From Phallusia fumigata (taxonomy: Eukaryota; Chordata; Ascidiacea; Phlebobranchia; Ascidiidae): DNA of 35,207 nucleotides. Position 1 is the first letter of the stretch, and each line of letters opens with the position of its first letter. The notes beneath the pieces are model-generated. The model was not told where the DNA came from. It saw nothing but the letters and a program-made list of their open reading frames with translations, and made no database searches. The stretch spans positions 1 through 35,207 of the forward strand of contig QXVZ01001003.1 of assembly GCA_008931825.1 (NCBI GenBank), given 5' to 3'. The position numbers and the translations under genes are program-made. Below, piece by piece: positions 1-22,700 of this stretch.

Positions 1-187
1 AGGTACTTGTAACAATGTGGAAACTTGCAGGTTTTTTCGACCCTGTGTTTTTCTTGCAACTTAATATCTAAAATAAACTGAATGCTGTTAGTCTTTTGCC
101 GGCTTAATTCTGCTGTGACAAGATGAAAAAATTACGAACAATTTAAATTTTTCCAAATTTTATCAGCAAAGCTGGAATATGTTGTAG

Positions 188-2431
<2,244 letters not shown>

Positions 2432-2525
2432 TGATGTCATTTATGATGTACTTATGTCATCACTGCCCAACGACACCAGCTGATTTAGAATGACGTTACC
2501 GCTACGTGGACCAGTACTTTGCGAA

Positions 2526-2531
2526 AATAAA
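2526..2531 (+). terminator. Poly(A) signal AATAAA of CPSF3
   Basis: A canonical AATAAA lies 95 nt after the CPSF3 stop codon and before the next gene on the same strand. Position and spacing fit the 3' end of the CPSF3 transcript; the cleavage site itself cannot be read. Confidence 0.6.
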
Positions 2532-3038
2532 ATTATTTCGAATTTTGTCTATAGCGTTTATGCTGTTTTGGCGAATCTAGAAGGTTGAAAAGTTTCAACA
2601 GCTCGTTAAAAATATCAGCAACAAAGTTTCGATTCGCCTGAATGGCTTAACGGGGTGAACTTTGAACTGTTTGTTTTGGCCAACGTGAAATTTTCAGGAA
2701 AGGCTTTTTCACCAAGGACGAAATTTCCAGTTTTATTCTAATTTGTATGAAGTAAGTCGGTTGTTTGAAACCGGAAGCTCGCCAGAGCCGATATCCGTCG
2801 TTTGTGAAAAGTCCGGAGATCTTCTATAGGATGTAGGAGAGTTGTCAGGAAGCTGACAATATAAATTGTTAGCACGCTGCAGCTGCTATACGCTCACTTT
2901 AATATGTTAATATATGTACGGGGTTGTGAATTTGAGAAGGAATGTTTGAATTACAGGTTTATTCGGTTATGTGCTAAATATGGTTTGGGTTAAGTGAAAC
3001 TAGAATAGACTAAATTTGTATTTGACATAAATTTGACA
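2532..3038. other. Intergenic spacer CPSF3-ABCD
   Basis: About 500 bp between the CPSF3 poly(A) signal and the ABCD start codon. It should hold the CPSF3 cleavage site and the ABCD promoter and 5' UTR. I see no ORF, repeat or clear promoter motif. The genes run in the same direction, but the gap is much longer than expected for an operon-type arrangement. Confidence 0.5.
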
Positions 3039-11822
<8,784 letters not shown>

Positions 11823-13677
11823 ACAGTTAACTGAGCGCTCCTCGGGTTTGGGTCAGGTTGCAAAACCTGGTGATGAATTTATTTATTCTTGTTTTTGTTG
11901 TAGCAAAGTTTTGAAGAAGCAACTTACTTTTAACCTTGCAGTTTGTAGTTCGGATTATATTTGACCAAAATATCTACAACCTGGTTTAAAATATTTATTC
12001 AAGAAAAAGCAGTGTTTTGTCCAAATGGATCAGTGGTGCAGATAGCCAATGTACTTTGGTGCGTGAAATGATGCAATACTTCATTTACAGTGATTGTCGA
12101 TAAAATATTTTATGCAGATTTTTATCCAGTGAAGTTTAATTTGTCATTTTATAAACCTTACCGGCATCGCAAAAACTTTCGCCAAAAAACTTAAACTGAC
12201 AGTTACGTCATCTGAAGGGTTTTGTGACGTAGGTGCACGTCATAGACAGGGAACTACCTGAAATAGCCGCATATTTTACAGTAAGTTTTATAATCTCGTG
12301 TGGTAATTACTCGCACCAATTTCATGGGTTTCGTTTTTTTTACGATTGTTTGCTGAATGACGTCATTCTCTTCAAACTGTGATTATGTTTTTCAATTTTC
12401 CACAAATTGCAATTGTGGCATTTCCGCCAATAAATTTTATTCCACTAAAATGTGATTTTAATCCAAACCAAGCGACGACTTTCCTGTGCGCGATGACAAA
12501 AACCTTGTTTTCACCCCGATTCACGCTTTTGCACTCACAAAATTAAAACTGTCGATGTACTGAGCCATTGGTGTTTGGTCATCAGCGATCCAACATAAAA
12601 CACAAGATGTTAAACAGCAATTCTTATGTTTCTTTGTAAACAAGCAACGATGAATTTTGTTGGAAATCATTTTCGCGTGACGTCATCGGTATAGGGTTTT
12701 TATTGATCGACTCGGGGCAGCTGTTCAACGGAGGGTCACGTGTTTATTATTATTCCTCTATTTATGGATGAAAAACCTTCAGTAGATGAGGAGTTTCAGC
12801 GCATGCAAATGTTGCTGCAACCTGTTGATTACTTTTTGCGGCACCGCAAACACGCGGTTTATCGGAATTGGAGTGACGCATTAGTTCTGACATAACACAA
12901 CGTTCTTACATCACCTAAACTATTTTGTTAGGTTTTTGGTGAACGGTTTTAATTGCTTTTTACAATATAGACCCGTTGTTGAGGGGGGGGGGTGCTAAAT
13001 CTGGTGGCGCCCCCTGCTGAGTAAGCTGGTGTTAAATCGAACAGGGGAGCACCTGTTTAAATAATTCCGGCATAATCTCGTGTGATGGAATGTCAGAAAT
13101 ACAATCAAACAAGTGATGTATTGGTTCGACGTGCGCCAGTTGTAATCCCTAATTAACCTGCAGTTCCCAATGCATGGAGAGGAACTAATCTCACGTGAAT
13201 TGAAAAAAACCTCTAAAGCGTAAAAAACGTTAAACTCGGTTGCAGAGTTTTTTGCTGAATTGGAAACTTCCATATTGTGCTGAAATTACAAACTTAATTC
13301 CATCTTTGATATATTTCCTATCAAATGTCCGCTGTATAGAAACCTAAAAAAAAAACTTGAAACAAAAAACAGAATTAATTAATCTCGTGTTCATTGAAAA
13401 ATTCCATCGATGCTAAAACGGGCGTACTACGTCACTGCGGGATGCTAAAAACTGATTACACCACGAAAATGTGGAAATATGATAGTTTGCTAAATAAATC
13501 CTAATTGAAACATGAATTATCAGATGAAGAAGCGTTATTTTATTGAAAACAAACTGTGCAACGGAAAATAAATGTGAAAATATTTCATTCGCCCAATGTG
13601 CTCCACAGAATGTGACAACAATAAAACAAATGATTACGATTGGATTGACGTAATGTGGTGTGGAGATTCAGACATCA
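11823..13677. other. Convergent intergenic region ABCD-achaete-scute
   Basis: The region lies between the 3' ends of two convergent genes. It should hold both 3' UTRs. An AATAAA at 12429-12434 on the plus strand could serve ABCD, but it lies about 600 nt after the stop. From 12580 on, the sequence recurs at 9586-10830. The ORFs here are short and unlike any protein I recognise. Confidence 0.5.
13539..13544 (-). terminator. Poly(A) signal AATAAA of the achaete-scute-like gene
   Basis: Reverse-strand AATAAA about 134 nt after the TAG stop at 13678-13680. Spacing and strand fit the bHLH gene transcript; no cleavage evidence can be seen. Confidence 0.45.
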
Positions 13678-14420
13678 CTAGGAATAAATAAACGAGTTAT
13701 TTGTGGTATGTTGATGGTAAGATAAATAACTTTCATGTTCGTATGAAACTGGCAGCGGTCTGTCTGGGTTGGAAATGTGACTTGTTGTATGAAATCTTTC
13801 CCCTACATCTTGACCCGGGAACGAATCTTTCGTCATTTTGTTGTCGACTTGTGTTGTGAAATCTCTGCATCCTGAGTACATAGGAAAGTTTTCACCGGTC
13901 ACTGCAGGCTGCCACGGTTGACTAATTTGCCTTTCCTCTGCTGGCACGTCCTGATTGGTCGACGAGGTCACGTGTGATGATGTAAGGTCAGTTTTTTGTC
14001 GCTCCACGATCGCCTCCAAGGCTTTGATGTATTCGATCGCCGAACGCAAAGTTTCGACCTGTAAAAAATCTCGTGCGTTAAAAATCGACACAAAAACAAC
14101 ATGTTGATAAAATAGAGGCTCTGGTGCGGTTTACAGGATAACGAGAATGTTCGAATCTTCACCTTGCTGATCTTTCGGTAATCGTTGCCAGTAGGAACTC
14201 GTTTCCTCAAATCATCGAACGCACTGTTCACGTGTTTGATGCGTCGTCGTTCCCTTGCATTCCGTCGCGCCACGCTAACAACATTCTTCACTGGCGGAGT
14301 CGGATGAGAGAGACTGCTTGTATCCGGTGTCGTACAAATAACGTTTTGGTTGTAAATCGGCACCATGTGAGTGTAAGATACAAAATTATTCACAGTAGGT
14401 TGGGTTTGATCGTTGTCCAT
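13678..14420 (-). CDS. Ascl-like: Achaete-scute-like bHLH transcription factor
   Basis: Two exons on the minus strand, 14420-14163 and 14058-13678, joined in phase 0 across a 104-nt GT-AG intron, give 212 aa. The bHLH domain spans about residues 51-106: basic region ARRNARERRRIKHVN, helix 1 with SAFDDLRKRVP, loop TGNDYRK, helix 2 starting ISKVETLRSAIEYIKAL. SKVETLRSA(I/V)EYI is the achaete-scute signature, and VARRN before RER also fits. Such factors dimerise with E proteins, bind CANNTG sites and drive neural or secretory-cell fates. The intron cuts the domain between helix 1 and helix 2. The basic region has Ala where ASCL1 has Glu (RNARER for RNERER), but the DNA-contact Glu of RER is kept. 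The tail outside bHLH is Ser/Thr/Gln-rich and unrecognised, and lacks the ASCL1 C-terminal motif. Start is the ATG at 14420; codons just upstream lack an ATG. Subfamily is not resolved. Confidence 0.88.
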
Positions 14421-14496
14421 CGCGTGCTTATGCAAAACTTTCTATTCTGCAACAATTCGCATTCAATTATTCGGTGGAATATCACGTACTGATTTC

Positions 14497-14504
14497 CTAT
14501 TATA
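14497..14504 (-). promoter_or_regulatory. TATA-like box upstream of the achaete-scute-like gene
   Basis: On the minus strand TATAATAG lies 77-84 nt upstream of the ATG at 14420, a plausible place for a core promoter with a short 5' UTR. Such strings are common in AT-rich DNA, so this is weak. Confidence 0.25.
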
Positions 14505-16709
14505 GATGGCTAAGTTTGACAAGTTGCTTTTTACAAATTATTTCAGCGTTACTCGTTACGTTGGTTACCAACAATCTTCCCACGAGATTTTTACATGATC
14601 CCGAAAAAACTTGAATCAGTTTAACTCTAAAATATCGAGTTTTGCTTTGTGCAACTGCTTCTCATCTTTCGCTTTGACTAAATTCTATTGATTAAAGTTT
14701 TATCACGTTGTGAAAAATCTAGTGTTTGCGGAAACAAATAGCTCCGCTTCCATATTCCACAACACTGAGAACCGACGATTCAATTCTCCGCCAAATATTG
14801 CTGATTGTTATGAAAGATATTTTTTTCTCCCGTTTTTTTTGTGTTCGGAAGCCGATCGATGCCACGATCGCCACGCGCAAGAAAACAATGCAATCACATT
14901 TTCGGCATTCTCTTTCATATGACAACAGTCTTGCGATTACGTAAATATGCAACATGTATCCTTATTTGTAATTTGCATTTGGTTAGTGAAAAAATTTTTT
15001 CAGGTAATTCCAGGTATATATATCAATAATTAGGCCTACTTGTTTTTTTTTGCAAAACAATGAAACACCATTTGTTTGGCAAAACCTGCAGCTCAAAGTT
15101 TCCCAAATCACTTTTAGCACTCAAGAAATAAGATTTGGGCTACTCAAAAAGTTAAAGATACATTATTTTGTGTGAAAATTGTTTCATATTGTTGATTTTG
15201 TTTCATATTGTTGATGCGACGAAAAAAGCTTCCGAATAATATCTTGACACGCGATCAGTTATTTCCTGCCACAGAATCGGATTATGATGAGTCGGAATGC
15301 TGCATCTATGCTGTTTTGCCGTCTTCCAGACAAAGCGACTTGGTGCATGTGTTTTTATTCATTTATATCAGAGAACTTGGGATAAGGAAACTGGCGAATT
15401 GTTTGTTGGAGCTTAGGACCAGTAGAGCGTCCTAACAAACTGCGGCTGAGGTTCTGGAAGCATCCTCATCTTCTGTCGGTGAATATTGAGGCTTCAGGAG
15501 CGGGAGCAAAATACTGGTGGGTTTCATTTGATCTCCATCCCAAGCCAATGCAAGTTAAGGAATAGGTATTTGTTGTTTGCAAGGGCAGCAGCTTTGTAAC
15601 TATAGGCCAATGTGTACATAACACTAACAGACCGCTAAACTCGCGACGAAAAAATATCAATAACATCATGTTTATCAATGTTTATCTCCATATTGTTCAG
15701 AAACTTGTTTATCTTGTGGGTTTTCTCTCGGGGGGAAGGTAAAAGGACATTTTTTCTTGAATTTAATTGACGCTCTTTATTCGATTTTGTTTGAAACAAA
15801 TCTCTTAACTTTTTGTTGACTTTGTAAAAATTAATTTAAAATTCTCCGGTCAGTAACGCATGACTGAGCAGGCATTGAAGCAAAATACAAACAAACGAGA
15901 AATGAGATTTTGCCGTGCCCGTGGGCAACCAACAATAGCGTCTCAAATGTCAACTGGCGGTGGGTTGCGGCAAGTTGCGACTGCGCCTGTCTGATACGAC
16001 ATCAAAATATTTAGGTTGATAGATTTGTAACAAGATCGAGGTGATACTTATGACGAGTGTTTTCCAAATACTGGTTAGTTGAGGATTTTTCAATGCCCAT
16101 ATAGTTTATTCAATTTTTACGTTTGCAAATAACGTTTTTAACTGCATGATGGTTTGACAATTCATCACAACTTGATATACAGCTGATAGCCGAATACTAT
16201 AGTTAGCCTAAAAAACAGGAAAACATTTTAAATGCTAGTATGTCCAACATGTCCCACTCCCCAGTTGCCATTATAAAGTGACTCAAATTATTTCCCAATG
16301 CCAATTGGCTCATTTTTATCGTAATGTTGGTTGGGTTATTGTAATATGCTATTGGTTTTGTTTGGCTAAAATTTTTCACCTGTATTAACTGCGTCCAAAT
16401 TGGATTACATTTTGACAATCATGTAAAATTTGTTGGTGTTTGGTCAGTGCAGCAGATGAAGTATTTGTTTTATTTGGACCCCATAACCCTGTTCGTTGGA
16501 TCATTGTGGATTGACTGCAACCTTCATTCGACCACATATTTTATAAGTCATGGAAACAAGAATAGTGTTTATCATAAACTGATACCCCGACACTTAAGAT
16601 TTGTGTTGGTATTTTTCTTTAGCTGCAACTGAACTTGATTAACTAATCTGTTTTAGGTATATTGCTAGGTAGATTTGTTTGTTTTATTTGAACTATTTAC
16701 TGCTTCATC
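14505..16709. other. Divergent intergenic region achaete-scute/MBOAT
   Basis: About 2.2 kb upstream of both genes; likely cis-regulatory DNA for the bHLH gene. ORFs on either strand (for example 15208-15435) are under 80 codons and unrecognised. A 19-bp tandem duplication based on TTTCATATTGTTGATTTTG lies near 15182-15214. I see no RNA gene or element with clear ends. Confidence 0.5.
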
Positions 16710-19700
16710 ATGAGTATCTTATTGGATGCAATCAACAATGGAGTGGAGTACGTCATCGGTATGCCAATGCCCGCAGGACATGTAAGCTGAAATTTGTTTT
16801 ATTGTTTTCTGTTTACGATTTACATTCTTGAAAAATTAATAAAACCTTTCAGAGAGCAACCATGCAAGCATGGGTATTTTGCTGTGATACAAAATAATGT
16901 TTGAAAACTTGAATACATTGCCCAAGTATCCCTCAATAAGTTAATTAATGTTATTGCAGTTGGTTTTCCTGGTTGGACTTTTTTCGTCACTGGCTGGATC
17001 ATATTTTTTCAAAAGTTTCATCAACAGGCCAACGGTGCCAAGGGATTTACAGTTAATGTTTACTTGTGTCTATGGATTATGGCTCTTCTACTTCTGTTGG
17101 GGTTGGTAAGTTCGAAATGATCATGGATCTCCTGTGTTTGTTAAAGTCGGTGGGTCCCAATGTGGGTCCTGGGGGTGTTTGCTTTATTACGGGGGCACTA
17201 GAGAATAAATGAGCAATTGGGGGGGAGGCACTGAGAGAAAATATGGTAGTAAAAAACGAAATACAACCACAAAAGATGGATTTTGTAATACTCTTCAAAC
17301 AATGTTGATAAACTGGTGTCAGTGCATCAGCCTCAATTATTTTCAGTTCAAGAGGCAGTTTGTTAAAAAATGTTAAGAGGCATTGGTTTAAATCAGGGGT
17401 CTTAAACATGCGGCCCGCCACATCTTTTTGTGCGGTGGTTTGTGCTTTTTGTCACTGAAGTGCCATTGTCCCTTGTAAATAGGCCTAAAGATGGCAGCAT
17501 GGCCGACTCTTTCAACTTGCTATATTTTTGATCAGCTTGTTTTGGTCTATCGGTATTAAAGAAGCATGATAGCTGTATCCAAAAAAAGTTGAACTGTCCT
17601 GCAAATAACCTAAGTGCACTGATAAAATAGCAAGCATCTCATAGTGCCGCCCTTAAGTTGCTTTAAATGTTTTACTTGGCCTTTGATGACATTTGAGCTT
17701 GAGACACCTGGTTTAAATCACATCAAAAATAATTTTTATGTAAAGTAAAATCTGGGTATAAATGCACAACTTAACATAAATATGCCAGGCCAACTAAGGA
17801 CTTTTAAGAAGATTTAAGAAGAATTTAAGAAGAATTTAAACTTGTTGTGGTTGAATACAGTGGAAATGTTCCAAAATATTTGACAAGCCTTTTTGTTGCA
17901 GGAATATTTTGTTTCCCATTTGTGACGTTGTTGTCTCATATATTTTGTTGAAATTGCTTCCATCAAAGAATGCACACAAGCAAGTATTTCTGTATAAAAC
18001 TTCTTTAAATCACATAATTTATTGAAATTTTTTGTGTTAAGGTGGGTTTTTGTATCAGCATTGTCGTTTCTGTCGATATGCCATGTGAAGAATGTTCTGG
18101 CAAAATACAACACAAGCAGCATCACTGCGTATGCTGCAGACTTCACTGGGTCTGTTTGCCTTTATTTAGAAAACTTCGTTTTTTATTTTATAAGCATTGA
18201 GATGTTTATGTCAACTCCAAATAAATTTTGGTTTTATTTCTGTTTGTTTAAATACAAAAAAATTAGGTTTTTGCTTTTAAACTAATACCAGTTAAGGAAA
18301 ACGTTGTTTACACTTTTCCTATCTGTTCTNTCACTACGTATGCTGCAGACTTCACTGGGTCTGTTTGCCTTTATTTAGAAAACTTTGTTTTTTATTTTAT
18401 AAGCATTGAGATGTTTATGTCAACTCCAAATAAATTTTGGTTTTATTTCTGTTTGTTTAAATAAAAAAAAATTAGGTTTTTGCTTTTAAACTAATACCAG
18501 TTAAGAAAAACGTTGTTTACACTTTTCCTATCTGTTCTTGTTGTGGTTGAAACTTTTAACACAAGTATTCAAGTCGATATTGAAAAAAATCCAAATCACG
18601 TTATAAGATATTTGTTTCTCAGGCCTGTGATGATTTTGACTCAGAAAATTACTTCTCTGGCATTTGGGTTGCATGACGGTATTTCGATTCCATTTGCTTG
18701 CTGATTTTCTTTGAATCTTTTGATAATAAATTAAAAATAATTGTGTAGATCTGACTAAAAATGTTGTGATACTGGTTATGTTCTATTTGTTACTGATTTT
18801 TTAAAAGTAATGAAACATGCACTTGTGTACAGCGATTGTTGAAATGTTTGCGATAAAATGTATTCACTAAATGAGCATTACAAGTTTTATTGTTTCAAAC
18901 TTGAAATGCCATAAAGTTGTGTTTGTTCCTGTGTAAAAAAATCATTTTTTAATGCAAGCAACAACATATTATTATTAATGTTGACCAATAAAATTTTAAC
19001 CAGGTGTAAGCAAGACTGATGATAAAATGACTCAAAACCAAAAACAACACGTAATAAGGTAACAATCATTATTTCCTGGTGCATCTGTTGAATGACTGGA
19101 TTTCTGAACAAAAACAATTAAATTTTTGCCTGACAGAAAAATGCCATCCTTCCTGGAATATTTTGCCTACATGTTTAACTGTTTTGGAATTCTGGCTGCT
19201 CCATTTATATTCTATGATGACTTTATAGATCTGATAGACGATGGTTGTAATAAGGTAAACGTTACGTCAGTCTATTTGTTTGTACAAGTTTCATTTACAT
19301 GTTAAAAACATCTTTAGTTTTATTTGTTTGAGTGTCAAAGGTTGATCATGTTTTGTCACATTAGCCTGATTAATATTCGTGTTGACAGGAGAAGCAGCAA
19401 CCAAAGCCATCCTCAGCCGTATGTATTCATGAATAAAAAATTTTTGAACATAAATTCTAATGCCTAAAATGTTTCTGTTGTCAAATGTTGGGTGGAATAT
19501 AAAGCAATAATTAAAATCTTGCAAACTTTGTGTTTCATGCTGCTTGTTGGTTGGTTTGTAATCATTTATTGTACTTTTCAAATGTAGCTATCAACCAAAA
19601 GTTTACAACAATTTTGTTTCAGTTTGCCGTTGCTGCTAAAGTAGTTGCAGCACTGATCATTCTCGCTTTGTTCCTAATCGGTGATGAATATGTGCATTGT

Positions 19701-22700
19701 GAGCTGATAGCAGGTTAGTGGTGATCTATTCACTTTGGCATGCATAGCTAAACTCTCTTGGGACATTTCATTGCTTTGGTTTACAAATTACAATCCAGTG
19801 TAGGAATAATTCCCTCTGTTAAATTTTGGTTGGTGTTTTGGGACAACAATGGATATTTGGTTAAAGCTTGCTTTAAAACCTTTCCAACATGTTATATATA
19901 TTTATTTGTTAAAGCTTGTTTTACTTGCAAGAAATATGCTTCTTTTACACAAACTTTGTCATTGTCTAATTTAGATGAGGAATTTGTTGCAACAAGATCA
20001 CTATTATATCGGGCAGGATTTATCTACATCACACTGCTAATAGCTCGGGCAAAATACTATGGAGTCTGGCTGTTATGTGAGTATACAGGTTGCCCTTCAG
20101 TTTGAGGTTAGATGGCATTACACTGGGTTATTCAGTAACCCGATATGGCCTTTTGTTTCTCGGCCTTTTATGGCTGGCTATAGGTAGAATGAAACTGATT
20201 CTTATTTGTTTGTTTCAAACTGTGTCGTGTATGTACAACGACTTCCTAACACAAGGGTTTAAAGTATTTGTAGTTTTTGTAAAGTGTAGCCTACATTAGT
20301 CGTTTGCAGCTGCTTGTTTATGCAGCTTCATCGTTTAAACGCTGGCAGGTTTAGCGCGTGTCTTCTACTTCACACGCATGTGTTTGTATGACAGCAGACA
20401 TGTTGAATTCACGACAGCAGACATGTTGGAAATAGATCCATGATATTGTCGGGCGGCGGGTTGGGAGTTGAATTTCCCAGTTTTGCAAACATTAATCGAA
20501 ATCAATCAAAAAGAAAGTTGTAGGGGCAAGTTATTAAACCTCACCCCAAACAGATGCGCCTTTTTACATGTACGACATTACACATCGGGCTTCCACACCA
20601 GCTTTGTGCAGTCAACCGTGTCCAGGCTTTGAGGATAACCATGTTGAAATGAAGAAGTTGTTAACGGTGGACAGCACAAATCTCGCTTAATTGGTGAACA
20701 CATTCGAATGAGACCAACTTGTTTATTTGCAGGCGATGCGACGTTTAACGCTGCTGGTCTCGGCTTCTCCGGCTACGATAAGCAAGGTTGGGCGAAATGG
20801 GACAAGGTCTCAAACATCAACATCATAAATATCGAAGTGAGTTTATGTGGGGGGGGTAGCCACCGCCAACAACCCAATATGTCTGTGAGTCACAATGACA
20901 ACAATGGCTGGGGGTTATTGTTGAACGCCGCTATTGAAATAAATGCGTTTGTTTTTCTTCCCTTTTAATTTAAAGAAGTGTCATTGTTTAAACACCGGTT
21001 ATTGACTGGTAACAATTGGAAGTTTCTGACGCAGCCCCGTGTCCAAGTATTTCCAAGTTTTCTGAGCTTTTGTTTCAATAAAATCCAAAACATGGAATTT
21101 AACCCGACCGTTTTTGTTTTAGTTTGCGACAGGGATGAAAAACTATATCGACAATTGGAATATTCGAACTCTTATGTGGATTCGATAGTAAGTGACCTTG
21201 ATGTTGACGCAATGTCACGCAGTCGAATAACGTCACAAACTAGAAAGTTTGTGGCGATATCAAATCTTCAATTCCCAGCAATATTTTGTGTTGATAAATT
21301 TATCCACAATTGGAAATTCTTGTCTTGGTTGAATGTCAGTTGTGATCTATTCACACACTGTATATGTGGGAAATAGGGAGTTGTGGCTGGTGAAAGTAGA
21401 TCAATGTTTTCCTGGGGTTGAAGTTGTTGCTCCACACAAGTAACTGGTGATGAGTGCATGTTTAGCAACCCACCACAAATTGCTACCCAACCCTTAAACA
21501 TTTCGGAGCTTGCTTGTCATCACTGTTTAAAGGGAAGTTTGCCATTTGGCCCTCAATATCATGTGACTGACATGATCAAATCATGTCGGTTGTCATGGCA
21601 ACTGTGTACGTCACCCGTGAGTCAGCATTAATTTTGCTACGTTGCATATTTGCAACCAGTGTACATTTGTACCCCAAGCAAATCAACAAGCCCTAGTTAG
21701 TCCACTGGACTACACAACATCGCCGGACACAAGCAGTTCGCTGATTGGATTTTCACATGTTGTGTTGTTGGACAGCTTGGCTTATGAACGTTTGGATTCG
21801 AAACTTGCAACGATGGGAGCATTCGCGTTGTCAGCGGTGTGGCACGGATTCCTGCCCGGTTATTATCTCATGTTTTTCACCTGCCACATTTTCCTCACCG
21901 TCCAACGCAAGGTGAGCAAGTTGTGTATGTGAAGAATGCTGGAACATGGTCAAAACCACAGAACATGTTTGCGCCCATGCAGAATGGGCGAGTGTGAAAA
22001 GTTAACCAACCCCAACATAATTCTCAGCCTGCATGAATTTTATCCAACCCGCAAAACTGTTGGATTATATCCACGTGAGAATGTCCGAAGTCCGTAGTTG
22101 CCTGGTGTGAGTCATATTTGCAAAAGGTCGAAGTTTGTTTGCCCGAAGTAAATCGCACCTCCCACACATTTCGCCCCAAGCTCCGTTACGCGTCACCGCA
22201 CACGCCGGCCTCCCTGTCATTAGGCTGGCCACACAACAGAGATTGTCATACGCACGATTTAACACGCTAAAACCGTGTACGAGCTTTGTGCGGTCAAGCA
22301 TGATGAAGTCGTGGAGTGCGTCAATCCTTTATTCAACCCACGCACATTCCACCAGGTTCCATTCGTTGACACCCACGTGATCCATCGCGCGTTCAGTGAC
22401 GCAGCCGGTTGACCTGTAGTAACCTCTACGACCGTGTCACGTGTCACTCGTGGTCGCCTGTGACGTGTCAGATGCTTTGTTTGATGAAATTATCAGTTTA
22501 ATCCACAAATACTTAGGACCTTTTGTTTTTTTGTCTCTTTCATATTTTTAAACAATGTCACTTTTTGCAAATAAAACAGCAACGACATTAGATCAAGCGG
22601 CGTTAACTAATNTCCACAAATACTTAGGACCTTTTGTTTTTTGTCTTTTTCATATTTTAAAACAATGTCACTTTTTGCAAATAAAACAACAACGACATTA

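Noticed and set aside
17984-18041. GT-AG version of MBOAT intron 3 using GTATTT
   Set aside because: It would put exon 4 in a frame that loses the conserved family sequence; the GC-AG reading keeps it.
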